DNA from: Ascidiaceihabitans sp.
Lineage (GTDB): Bacteria > Pseudomonadota > Alphaproteobacteria > Rhodobacterales > Rhodobacteraceae
Assembly (NCBI GenBank): GCA_023301665.1
Contig: JALZUL010000097.1
Coordinates: forward strand, 1 to 13,320
Length of the DNA stretch: 13,320 bases
Direction: 5' to 3'
Below, one piece after another: positions 7,401 through 13,320 of this stretch. Each line of letters starts with the position of its first letter. The stretch's first letter is position 1. The position numbers and the translations under genes are program-made. The notes under the pieces were generated by a model. It was given only the letters and a program-made list of their open reading frames with translations. It was not told where the DNA came from and made no database searches.

Positions 7401-7829
7401 GTGACCGAGATTAAGACAGGCGACAAAGTAGGCATCCACTACACTGGCACATTGGAAGACGGCAGCGTTTTTGACAGTTCTGAAGGGCGCGCGCCGTTGG
7501 AGTTCGAAGTGGGGTCGGGCCAAATCATTCCCGGCTTGGATCAAGCTTTGCCAGGCATGGTTGTGGGCGAAAAGAAGCTGGTGCAAATTCCATGTGATTT
7601 GGCATATGGCGCGAGCAACCCTGATATGAAGCAAGCGGTACCACGTGAAGGCATCCCTGAGGATATCACTTTGGAAATCGGTCTAACACTGCACATGCAG
7701 ACCCCAAGCGGTCAGCCACTGCCAGTGACGGTTGTTGAAATGGATGAGGCGACTGTCACGCTAGATGCGAACCACGCGTTGGCCGGCAAGGACCTGACGT
7801 TTGACATCGAGATTGTCAGCATTGGCTAA
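7401..7829 (+). CDS. FKBP-type peptidyl-prolyl cis-trans isomerase, SlyD-like
   Basis: A 142-residue cytoplasmic protein with the SlyD/FkpB arrangement: an FKBP half starting GDKVGIHYTGTLEDGSVFDSS (residues 7-27), then FEVGSGQIIPGLDQALPGMVVGEKK, then the inserted-in-flap (IF) chaperone domain, and the return strand DANHALAGKDLTFDIEI at the C-terminus, which is diagnostic for this group. Such proteins catalyse Xaa-Pro isomerisation and act as folding helpers. The His/Cys-rich nickel-binding tail of Escherichia coli SlyD is missing; the protein stops right after the fold, as is usual in alphaproteobacteria. GTG start at 7401, supported by AAGGA 6 nt upstream. It is a single-gene unit, divergent from the dehalogenase operon and ended by the strong hairpin at 7871-7899. 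Confidence 0.9.
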   Translation: MTEIKTGDKVGIHYTGTLEDGSVFDSSEGRAPLEFEVGSGQIIPGLDQALPGMVVGEKKLVQIPCDLAYGASNPDMKQAVPREGIPEDITLEIGLTLHMQTPSGQPLPVTVVEMDEATVTLDANHALAGKDLTFDIEIVSIG

Positions 7830-7870
7830 ACTGGTCCGGCGTTGAATTTCACGCCTTACCCTAGAATGAG

Positions 7871-7899
7871 AAAAGGTGCGCATTTAGCGCACCTTTTTT
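7871..7899. terminator. Bidirectional intrinsic terminator
   Basis: AAAAGGTGCGC (7871-7881) and GCGCACCTTTT (7887-7897) make a perfect 11-bp stem with the 5-nt loop ATTTA. On the plus strand the stem runs into six Ts (7894-7899), ending the FKBP transcript; on the minus strand the four As at 7871-7874 become a T-run, so it can also end the fabA-fabB-fabI transcript, whose last stop codon is at 7918. Confidence 0.9.
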
Positions 7900-7917
7900 G
7901 TTTGTTAGCTCTGGATC

Positions 7918-8709
7918 TTAAAGGTGATCTGGCTGTGGCATGCCCAAAACGTGGAAGCCGCCGTCGACGCGGATAACTTCGCCTGTGGTGCAAGCACCCG
8001 CATCTGAAGTCAGGTAAACAGCTGTGCCACCCACTGCTTCCAGTGTTGCGTTTGAGCGAAGCGGTGCGTTCTGATCGGTGTGCTTGTACGTTTTACGTGC
8101 CCCACCAATCGCCGCGCCAGCCAGTGTTTTCATCGGACCCGGTGAAATTGCATTCACGCGGATGCCTTCTGGACCAAGATCATTGGCCAAGTAGCGCGTT
8201 GCTGATTCCAATGCGGCTTTGGCAACCCCCATGACGTTGTAGTTTGGCACAACGCGGTTTGACCCTTGATAGGTCAGCGTCAAAAGGGAGCCGCCGTTCT
8301 CTGTCATCATCGGGTGCGCACGGCGCGCCACTTCGATGAACGAGTAGGCCGAGATATCCATGGAGTGCTTAAAGTTGGCACGTGACGTGTTCAAGAAACG
8401 GCCTGTCAGCTCAGATTTGTCTGAAAATGCAATGGCATGCACAACAAAGTCGATTGTGGGCCAGCGTGCGCCCAAGGCATCGAATGCGGCGTCTAAGCTT
8501 TCATCATCGGTCACATCAACATCAACCATAAAGTCTGATCCGACGGATTGGGCCAATGGCTCAAGGCGTTTGCCGAATGCTTCACCTTGGTAGGTAAATG
8601 CCAATTCGGCACCTGCTTCAGACATCGCTTTTGCAATGCCCCAAGCGATAGAACGTTCATTTGCTACGCCCATGATAAGGCCGCGTTTTCCTGCTAACAT
8701 ATTGGTCAT
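7918..8709 (-). CDS. fabI: Enoyl-[acyl-carrier-protein] reductase (NADH)
   Basis: A 263-residue short-chain dehydrogenase-like protein of normal FabI length. It reduces trans-2-enoyl-ACP to acyl-ACP, the last step of each fatty acid elongation cycle. Features: N-terminal LAGKRGLIMGVANERSIAWGIAKA with the FabI form of the nucleotide-binding loop (residues 5-28), Tyr147 and Tyr157 with Lys164 in the Y-X6-K pattern (NYNVMGVAKAALE), and VNAISPGPMKTLAGAAIG covering the substrate loop. The ATG at 8709 is 9 bp after the fabB stop; the upstream GGGTAA inside the fabB end is a weak ribosome site, so translation may be coupled. A second ATG three codons later (8700) is possible. It is the last gene of the fab operon. 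Confidence 0.95.
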   Translation of the reverse strand: MTNMLAGKRGLIMGVANERSIAWGIAKAMSEAGAELAFTYQGEAFGKRLEPLAQSVGSDFMVDVDVTDDESLDAAFDALGARWPTIDFVVHAIAFSDKSELTGRFLNTSRANFKHSMDISAYSFIEVARRAHPMMTENGGSLLTLTYQGSNRVVPNYNVMGVAKAALESATRYLANDLGPEGIRVNAISPGPMKTLAGAAIGGARKTYKHTDQNAPLRSNATLEAVGGTAVYLTSDAGACTTGEVIRVDGGFHVLGMPQPDHL

Positions 8710-8718
8710 ATAATCTAA

Positions 8719-9948
8719 TTACCCGTGATACTTTGATAGGATCATAGACCCGTTTGTTCCGCCGAAGCCGAATGAATTTGTCATAACACTGTCGAGGCCT
8801 GCATTCTGCGTGGTCTCGAGTGCAATCTCGGCAGCTTTCAGGGCTGGATCAAGCGTTTTGACGTTGATGGAGCGTGCGATAAAGTCATTGTCCAGCATCA
8901 GCGTGCTGAAAATGGCTTCCAATGCGCCAGCAGCGCCCTGTGCATGGCCCGTCATAGATTTGGTTGAGCTGACGGGTGGTGTGCTGCCTTCGCCAAAGAC
9001 GCGGCGGACGGCTTCGATTTCGCCAACATCGCCAACGGGCGTCGAGGTGCCATGCGCGTTGATGTAGCCTACTTTGCGATCTTTTGGCAGTGTGGACAGG
9101 GCCAAGCGCATCGCGCGTTCGCCGCCTTCACCAGATGGTGCAACCATGTCGTGACCATCAGACGTTGCAGCATAGCCGGTCACTTCTGCGTAAATTTTCG
9201 CGCCGCGCGCAAGTGCGTGATCAAGATCTTCGAGCACGACAATCCCGCCACCGCCGGAAATGACAAACCCATCACGATCCGCATCAAATGCGCGGCTCGC
9301 TTGATCTGGCGTGTCGTTATATTTGCTGCTCATCGCACCCATAGCATCAAACAAGCAGGACAGGGTCCAATCAAGTTCTTCGCCGCCACCTGCGAACATG
9401 ATATCTTGCTTGCCCATCATGATTTGTTCTGCCGCGTTGCCGATGCAGTGCAGCGATGTCGAGCAAGCTGATGTGATCGAATAGTTGATGCCCTTAATTT
9501 TGTACGCCGTGGAAAGGTTGGCGCTGATCGTTGAGGACATGCATTTTGGTACGGCAAATGGGCCGATCCGTTTCGTGGCACCAGTCTTTGCAACGGTTTG
9601 GTGCGCGGTCAGCATTGCTGACGTTGATGGGCCACCTGATCCGGCGACAAGGCCAGTACGCTCGTTGACGATTTCAGCTTCGGTTAGCCCTGCGTCTTTG
9701 ATCGCTTGCCCCATGGCAATATGTGCATATGCGGCACCTGGCCCCATGAAACGCAATGTGCGTTTGTCGACATGTTCGGCAACATCGAGCTTCAATGTAC
9801 CAGCGATTTGGCTGCGAAAGCCGTGTTCTGCCATTTCGGGGCTTGCGACAATGCCTGATGTTCCGGCGTGCAAACTTGCCAAAACTTCTTCAACATTATT
9901 ACCAATACTTGAAACGATGCCCAAGCCTGTCACAACGACGCGGCGCAT
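8719..9948 (-). CDS. fabB: Beta-ketoacyl-ACP synthase I
   Basis: A 409-residue thiolase-fold condensing enzyme. With FabA it defines the anaerobic route to unsaturated fatty acids: FabB elongates the cis-3-decenoyl-ACP made by FabA. The active-site Cys162 is in SITSACSTSLHCIG, His299 in NAHGTSTPVGD, Lys330 in SSTKSMTGHAQGA together with His335, and the C-terminal glycine-rich FGFGGTNGS closes the site. These positions match E. coli FabB (C163, H298, K328, H333) within two residues, which favours FabB over FabF, as does the adjacent fabA. ATG at 9948 has AAGGAG 6 nt upstream; a TTG at 9966 lies before that Shine-Dalgarno and is not needed. Confidence 0.95.
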   Translation of the reverse strand: MRRVVVTGLGIVSSIGNNVEEVLASLHAGTSGIVASPEMAEHGFRSQIAGTLKLDVAEHVDKRTLRFMGPGAAYAHIAMGQAIKDAGLTEAEIVNERTGLVAGSGGPSTSAMLTAHQTVAKTGATKRIGPFAVPKCMSSTISANLSTAYKIKGINYSITSACSTSLHCIGNAAEQIMMGKQDIMFAGGGEELDWTLSCLFDAMGAMSSKYNDTPDQASRAFDADRDGFVISGGGGIVVLEDLDHALARGAKIYAEVTGYAATSDGHDMVAPSGEGGERAMRLALSTLPKDRKVGYINAHGTSTPVGDVGEIEAVRRVFGEGSTPPVSSTKSMTGHAQGAAGALEAIFSTLMLDNDFIARSINVKTLDPALKAAEIALETTQNAGLDSVMTNSFGFGGTNGSMILSKYHG

Positions 9949-9954
9949 GGCGCT

Positions 9955-9960
9955 CTCCTT
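9955..9960 (-). promoter_or_regulatory. Ribosome binding site of fabB
   Basis: AAGGAG on the minus strand, 6 nt before the ATG at 9948; it fixes the start of fabB. It comes 8 nt after the hairpin at 9969-9989. Confidence 0.8.
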
Positions 9961-9968
9961 GTTCAAAT

Positions 9969-9989
9969 GCAGATCTCTTGCCGATCTGC
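9969..9989 (-). other. Hairpin in the fabA-fabB intercistronic gap
   Basis: GCAGATC and GATCTGC form a perfect 7-bp stem with a 7-nt loop in the 75-bp gap between fabA and fabB. On the transcript it ends 8 nt before the fabB Shine-Dalgarno and is followed by only a short T stretch (ATTTG), so full termination is unlikely. It could set mRNA stability, partial attenuation or the FabA:FabB ratio. Function is inference. Confidence 0.45.
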
Positions 9990-10023
9990 TATCATTTATA
10001 ACTTTGTTCGTCCAAAAGCATAT

Positions 10024-10533
10024 TTACGTTTCGGACAAAGCGACCTTCATATCTTTTACCATATAGATGACTTCGCCGTCAGCTTCTACGATGCCGTCTG
10101 CAACGCCCATCGTCAGGCGGCGTGTTTGCAAGGCTTTGGTAAAGTCAATTTTGTAGGTCAGCTTTTTGCGATCAGGACGTACCATGCCGGTCAATTTCAC
10201 TTCGCCTACACCCAAGGCATAGCCGCGGCCTTGCCAGCCGCGCCAGCCCAAGTTGAAACCGGTCAGTTGCCATAAGCCATCAAGACCTAAGCAACCAGGC
10301 ATGATCGGGTTGCCTGGGAAATGGCAGTCAAAGAACCATAGGTCTGGCGTAATGTCGAATTCTGCGAGAACGTGACCTTTACCATGTGCACCACCATCAC
10401 CGGAAATATCCAGAATGCGGTCCATCATCAGCATGGGCGGGGCAGGGAGTTGGGCGTTGCCCTCTCCGAATAATTCACCGCGCGCACATTTGAGCAGGTC
10501 GTCCTTATCGAAACTTGTTGGGTAGTCGGACAT
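10024..10533 (-). CDS. fabA: 3-hydroxydecanoyl-ACP dehydratase/isomerase
   Basis: A 169-residue hot-dog fold enzyme, the exact size range of FabA (E. coli 172). It dehydrates 3-hydroxydecanoyl-ACP and isomerises trans-2- to cis-3-decenoyl-ACP, the branch point for unsaturated fatty acids. The catalytic pair is His71 in DCHFPGNPIMPG and Asp85 in CLGLDGLWQL, matching E. coli His70 and Asp84. The isomerase-type length and the fabB neighbour exclude FabZ. The ATG at 10533 is preceded by AGGAG about 10 nt upstream. First gene of the fabA-fabB-fabI operon, divergent from irr. No clear -35/-10 pair was found, although TTGCGA ... CACAAT with a 17-bp spacer lies shortly upstream on the minus strand. 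Confidence 0.96.
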   Translation of the reverse strand: MSDYPTSFDKDDLLKCARGELFGEGNAQLPAPPMLMMDRILDISGDGGAHGKGHVLAEFDITPDLWFFDCHFPGNPIMPGCLGLDGLWQLTGFNLGWRGWQGRGYALGVGEVKLTGMVRPDRKKLTYKIDFTKALQTRRLTMGVADGIVEADGEVIYMVKDMKVALSET

Positions 10534-10645
10534 CTTGGCAGCTCTCCTGATCGTATATTGTGTTGTACACCCTCTAACATCGCAATTTGTGGTCCTGCAA
10601 GTGCGACGAGAGAAGTCGTACCGCTAGGTAGGGTTGAAGTGTTCA

Positions 10646-10658
10646 TTTGCAATGCAAA
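10646..10658. promoter_or_regulatory. Perfect 6-1-6 palindrome, candidate operator
   Basis: TTTGCA-A-TGCAAA is a perfect inverted repeat with one central base. The half-site TTTGCA recurs a third time at 10715-10720 inside the Fur-like site. Paired TTTGCA halves recall binding sites of Mur/Fur-family proteins in alphaproteobacteria (known in general), so Irr, Mur or another regulator may bind here to control fabA, irr or both. No binding can be shown from sequence. Confidence 0.45.
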
Positions 10659-10705
10659 ATAGGGAAAGGAATTGAAAATCACTTGAGTGCGCTCTAGATA
10701 GGGAA

Positions 10706-10720
10706 TGAGAATGATTTGCA
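10706..10720. promoter_or_regulatory. Fur/Mur-like 7-1-7 box upstream of irr
   Basis: TGAGAAT-G-ATTTGCA matches the classical 7-1-7 Fur box (TGATAAT-N-ATTATCA) at 11 of 14 arm positions. It ends 14 bp before the irr start codon, overlapping the likely ribosome-binding and promoter downstream region, where a repressor would block irr transcription. Control of irr by another Fur-family protein is known in rhizobia; here it is inferred from the match only. Confidence 0.5.
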
Positions 10721-10734
10721 AAGGCGCGTAACAG

Positions 10735-11148
10735 ATGTCTCTAGAACAGATAGGCACGGAATGGCTGGCAACTGCGGGCCTTCGCCCCACACGCCAACGC
10801 GTGACTCTGGCAGCGCTTTTGGTTGGGGATGGAAATCATCGCCATGTGACAGCTGAAAGCCTGTTTGAAGCGGCGCGCGACAAGGGCAATGCCGTGTCGC
10901 TTGCGACTGTGTATAATACGCTAAGCGCGTTTTGCGATGCGGGCTTAATGCAAGAAGTCACTGTAGATGGCTCCAAGAGCTACTTTGATACGAACACCCA
11001 TGATCATCCGCATTTTTATTGGGAAGATGAAGCAAAGCTCACCGATGCGCCCTCTGATCAGCTCGTGATTGCGCGGTTGCCTGATGCACCTGAAGGCGCG
11101 GAAATCGCATCTGTTGATGTGGTTATTCGTTTGCGGCGCAAAACTTAA
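10735..11148 (+). CDS. irr: Irr-type iron response regulator (Fur family)
   Basis: A 137-residue Fur-superfamily repressor. Residues 15-75 form the winged helix-turn-helix (GLRPTRQRVTLAALL, then SLATVYNTLSAFCDAGLMQEV with the recognition helix), followed by a dimerisation half containing HDHPHFYWEDEAKL (His89, His91, His93). The CxxC zinc pairs of ordinary Fur/Zur/PerR are missing; the only cysteine is Cys67. This and the His cluster point to Irr, which in alphaproteobacteria senses haem status and controls haem synthesis and iron storage genes. The N-terminal haem-binding GCPWH-type motif of Bradyrhizobium Irr is absent. ATG at 10735; the Shine-Dalgarno is a modest AAGG about 11 nt upstream. 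Divergent from fabA, with possible control sites between. Confidence 0.88.
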   Translation: MSLEQIGTEWLATAGLRPTRQRVTLAALLVGDGNHRHVTAESLFEAARDKGNAVSLATVYNTLSAFCDAGLMQEVTVDGSKSYFDTNTHDHPHFYWEDEAKLTDAPSDQLVIARLPDAPEGAEIASVDVVIRLRRKT

Positions 11149-11281
11149 AACATCTCTTTTGCGTTCTGAATACCTGCTGTGGCGTTTTGACGCGCGCCTT
11201 TGACCCGTAGCGCTGGTGTGAACCGCGCGCTTTATCTCGCAGCGCGTTACGGTATTTTAGGGTAGGCTGCAAAAAGCGGTA

Positions 11282-12151
11282 TTAAAACCATTGCCCCGGT
11301 TCCATCAGGCCCAGATCAAGCAATTGGCGGGAATGCCATTCAAACGGGGCGGAGTTGTGCCATTTGAATGTTTGAATATCAAAAGTACTGCCTGGGTTGC
11401 TTTTTAGTGCTTTTGCCGTGCGAAACGAACAAATCGCTGATGTTAGGTTGTGATGCCATGGGCACGCAAAGGTATTGTATTCCTCGTCATTGAACGTGTG
11501 ATCGGCACGTAACTTTAAACCGTCTTTAGATTTAAACAGCGCGATACGGTCGATTTTGCGACGCGCAGCTGGCACGTGTTCTTCGTAACGCCAGCGCAAT
11601 CCACCAAAGAAATCCAACTGGCGTTCTTTGGGATGATTGTGGTTGTCGAGATCGGGGCGGGCCAAAGCGTAATACCCTGAGCGATCCAAATGTGCGCGGT
11701 CCAAGGATACCGCATCATGATCAACGTCTAAATCATCAGAGTATAGGTCAACCACATAGGTCAGCATCGCATCGCGCCGCTCTTCGGTATGGAAGGCGAG
11801 CATCTCACCAATAGACCGCGTCTCGCAGAAGGGGTGGAATAAATATTCGGCATTAAAGCAGTAATACATCCATATGCCGGGCGCTGCCGCGATGATGCTG
11901 TTGACCGCGTTTTCCATCGCGCCGTCTGCATCCATACTATAGGTGACACGATGTACGGTTGCTTGTAAGTCGATTGGCAACTCGAACGCGTTTGGCATGA
12001 AAACGACGATGCTGGCAAAGCCTGCTTGCAAGTGATGGCGCAAGGTTGTGGCGATCTCGACATCATCCTCTACCAAAACGATTGCAATGGGTCCTTTCGC
12101 CAAAGCGGCGGCACCCTCTTTTAGGAAGTTGTCGAGACTATCGTACTGCAT
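11282..12151 (-). CDS. Hypothetical protein, possibly glycosyltransferase-like
   Basis: I do not recognise this protein with certainty. From ATG 12151 (AGG 6 nt upstream) it has 289 residues; ATG 12202 and GTG 12214 are in-frame alternatives that add 17 or 21 residues of little structure. Seen: a first strand GPIAIVLVEDD, then a helix and GFASIVVFMPNAF, an aromatic stretch GIWMYYCFNAEYLFHPFCETRS, an acidic/His-rich middle (VDLYSDDLDVDHD), and a WHHN and WH-rich C-terminal half (ACPWHHN, FKWHNSAPFEWHS). The order 'VLV.DD..., hydrophobic strand, N-A-E-Y-L' faintly recalls family 2 glycosyltransferases with a D-E-F-L type motif, but a DxD is not clear. No signal peptide or membrane span. Single gene between irr and miaB; role unknown. 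Confidence 0.7.
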   Translation of the reverse strand: MQYDSLDNFLKEGAAALAKGPIAIVLVEDDVEIATTLRHHLQAGFASIVVFMPNAFELPIDLQATVHRVTYSMDADGAMENAVNSIIAAAPGIWMYYCFNAEYLFHPFCETRSIGEMLAFHTEERRDAMLTYVVDLYSDDLDVDHDAVSLDRAHLDRSGYYALARPDLDNHNHPKERQLDFFGGLRWRYEEHVPAARRKIDRIALFKSKDGLKLRADHTFNDEEYNTFACPWHHNLTSAICSFRTAKALKSNPGSTFDIQTFKWHNSAPFEWHSRQLLDLGLMEPGQWF

Positions 12152-12265
12152 AAGTGGCCTATTTTGCGCGTTGGTGTTAGAATCCTCCAATTCAGCGCGC
12201 ATTGCAAGCGGCACTTCCCCCTGTTAGAGGGCAAACAATCGTGAAAATGAATTCGGATCCTGACT

Positions 12266-13320
12266 ATGACTAGCCCAAAGAAGCTCTTCATCAAAACCTT
12301 CGGTTGCCAGATGAACGTTTACGACAGTGAGCGCATGTCTGAAGCTTTGGGCGGTCAGGGGTATGTCGAGACCCAAAACCAAGAAGATGCAGATATGATT
12401 CTGCTCAACACCTGCCACATCCGCGAAAAGGCTGTGGAAAAGGTGTATTCCGACCTTGGACGCTTGCGTAAATTTAAAGATGCAAAGCCTGATTTGAAAA
12501 TTGGTGTTGCTGGTTGCGTGGCTCAAGCCGAGGGCGGTGAGATCATGCGCCGTCAGCCATTGGTTGATCTTGTTGTCGGGCCACAATCCTATCACCGGCT
12601 TCCAGAGATGGAGGCGGAGGTTCAAAAAGGCAATCGCGCGCTAGACACGGATTTCCCTGAAGAAGATAAGTTCGAAAAACTCAAAGCGCGCCCAAAGGCG
12701 TTGCGCGGGCCAACGGCCTTTTTGACGGTACAAGAAGGATGTGACAAATTCTGCGCTTTCTGTGTTGTCCCCTATACACGTGGTGCTGAGGTCAGTCGCC
12801 CTGTGTCACGTATCCTTGATGAGGCGCGTAACCTTGTAGAGCGCGGCGTGCGCGAAATCACTTTGCTAGGGCAGAACGTAAATGCCTATCACGGAGAAGG
12901 GCCCAACGGACGCGACTTTACTTTAGCGCAATTGATCTGGGAACTGGACAAAGTTGATGGGCTGGAACGTATTCGTTTCACGACAAGTCACCCCAACGAC
13001 ATGACCGACGACTTGATCGAGGCGCATGGGAATTGTGCCAAATTGATGCCTTACCTTCACCTGCCAGTTCAGGCTGGAAGCGACCGCATTCTGAAACGGA
13101 TGAATCGTAGCCACACCGCTGAAAGCTATTTGCGCGTGATTGAACGCATTCGAAAAGCACGCCCTGACATCGTGCTTTCTGGTGACTTCATCGTTGGCTT
13201 CCCAGAAGAGACCGAAGCAGACTTTCAAGCGACCCTCGATTTAGTTGAAGCCGTGAAATACGGATACGCGTATTCCTTTAAGTACTCGACCCGCCCAGGT
13301 ACTCCAGCCGCGGAACGCCC
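12266..13320 (+). CDS. miaB: tRNA-2-methylthio-N6-dimethylallyladenosine synthase (5' part)
   Basis: The first 351 codons of MiaB; the frame is still open at the right edge. The radical-SAM enzyme adds a methylthio group to (i6)A37 of tRNAs reading UNN codons. The N-terminal MTTase domain has its three iron-sulfur ligands at Cys14 (FGCQMN), Cys50 (NTCHIR) and Cys84 (AGCVAQ). The radical-SAM cluster motif CxxxCxxC is Cys159, Cys163 and Cys166 (GCDKFCAFC), followed by PYTRG. These positions match E. coli MiaB closely (C10, C46, C80; C157, C161, C164). GQNVNAY and LPVQAGSDRILKRMNR are also typical; the TRAM domain would lie beyond the window. ATG at 12266, with only a weak GGAT upstream. The gene is divergent from the hypothetical protein. 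Confidence 0.97.
   Translation, partial: MTSPKKLFIKTFGCQMNVYDSERMSEALGGQGYVETQNQEDADMILLNTCHIREKAVEKVYSDLGRLRKFKDAKPDLKIGVAGCVAQAEGGEIMRRQPLVDLVVGPQSYHRLPEMEAEVQKGNRALDTDFPEEDKFEKLKARPKALRGPTAFLTVQEGCDKFCAFCVVPYTRGAEVSRPVSRILDEARNLVERGVREITLLGQNVNAYHGEGPNGRDFTLAQLIWELDKVDGLERIRFTTSHPNDMTDDLIEAHGNCAKLMPYLHLPVQAGSDRILKRMNRSHTAESYLRVIERIRKARPDIVLSGDFIVGFPEETEADFQATLDLVEAVKYGYAYSFKYSTRPGTPAAER

Larger units (their letters stand above)
10534..10734. promoter_or_regulatory. Divergent fabA / irr control region
   Basis: A 201-bp gap between divergently read fabA and irr. On the irr side, TTGAAA (10672-10677) and TAGATA (10695-10700) have a 17-bp spacer; TTGAGT (10683-10688) with GAGAAT (10707-10712) is a second, 18-bp alternative. 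Both -10 candidates are weak matches. The region also holds a perfect palindrome (10646-10658) and a Fur-like site (10706-10720), listed separately. Minus-strand frames that run through this gap have no coding character. Confidence 0.5.

Noticed and set aside
8418..8447. FabI has Ala (HAIAFSD) where E. coli has Gly93, a triclosan-resistance position.
   Set aside because: Ala at this place is normal in FabI from several groups, including Gram-positives, so it is not by itself a resistance sign.
9485..10066. Long plus-strand open frame of 193 codons opposite fabB and fabA.
   Set aside because: It is the antisense shadow of two certain genes, with no recognisable protein features; the same holds for other long opposite-strand frames in the window.
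10428..10790. Minus-strand frame crossing the fabA-irr gap, which could be read as a small gene.
   Set aside because: It overlaps the start of fabA on the same strand and the start of irr on the other, and its sequence has no protein-like character.
11226..11246. CGCGCT/AGCGCG hairpin with a 9-nt loop after irr, possible terminator.
   Set aside because: Only 6 bp and no T-run on either strand; the GC-rich gap has several weak self-pairings of this kind. I see no gene or clear signal in 11149-11281.
12224..12625. Minus-strand open frame of 133 codons over the start of miaB.
   Set aside because: Antisense to the highly conserved MTTase domain of miaB, and has no family features.
1..13320. Search for a defence island, toxin-antitoxin pair, prophage, CRISPR array or biosynthetic cluster.
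   Set aside because: None seen: every confident gene belongs to metabolism, regulation, protein folding, transport or tRNA modification.

Overview
The window looks like chromosomal DNA from an alphaproteobacterium, most likely a marine Rhodobacterales (Roseobacter-group) bacterium. The evidence is the block irr | fabA-fabB-fabI, an Irr-type Fur regulator without the usual zinc cysteines, miaB nearby, and pca (protocatechuate) genes of alphaproteobacterial type. Base composition is moderate and even, genes are tightly packed, and I saw no insertion sequence, phage gene, tRNA, rRNA or CRISPR array.

Layout. (1) Bases 2-238 (+) are the C-terminal end of an M19 membrane dipeptidase. It converges on (2) a seven-gene minus-strand operon running from 7271 down to 257: L-2-haloacid dehalogenase, alpha/beta hydrolase, PLP threonine/serine dehydratase, endonuclease/exonuclease/phosphatase-fold protein, pcaD, pcaB and a TetA-like MFS exporter. 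Junctions are overlaps of 1-4 bp or gaps of 1-16 bp, so this is very probably one transcript. (3) Divergent from it, 7401-7829 (+) is a SlyD-like FKBP peptidyl-prolyl isomerase ending in a strong bidirectional terminator (7871-7899). (4) On the other side of that terminator, fabA-fabB-fabI read leftwards (10533 to 7918): isomerase/dehydratase, ketosynthase I and enoyl-ACP reductase, i.e. the unsaturated fatty acid branch plus the final elongation step. (5) irr (10735-11148, +) is divergent from fabA; the 201-bp region between them holds two good operator candidates. (6) 11282-12151 (-) is an unrecognised protein with a faint glycosyltransferase look. (7) miaB (12266 to the window edge, +) is a tRNA methylthiotransferase cut by the window end.

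How the genes work together. fabA/fabB/fabI form a coherent pathway. pcaD and pcaB act in the beta-ketoadipate pathway (pcaB makes the lactone that pcaD acts on after decarboxylation by pcaC), but pcaH, pcaG and pcaC are not in the window. The other operon members (dehalogenase, hydrolase, dehydratase, nuclease-fold protein, exporter) do not join into a pathway I can name. No clearly new defence or mobile system is visible. The most interesting points are the mixed operon, the irr/fabA operator region, the fabA-fabB hairpin and the unknown gene beside miaB.
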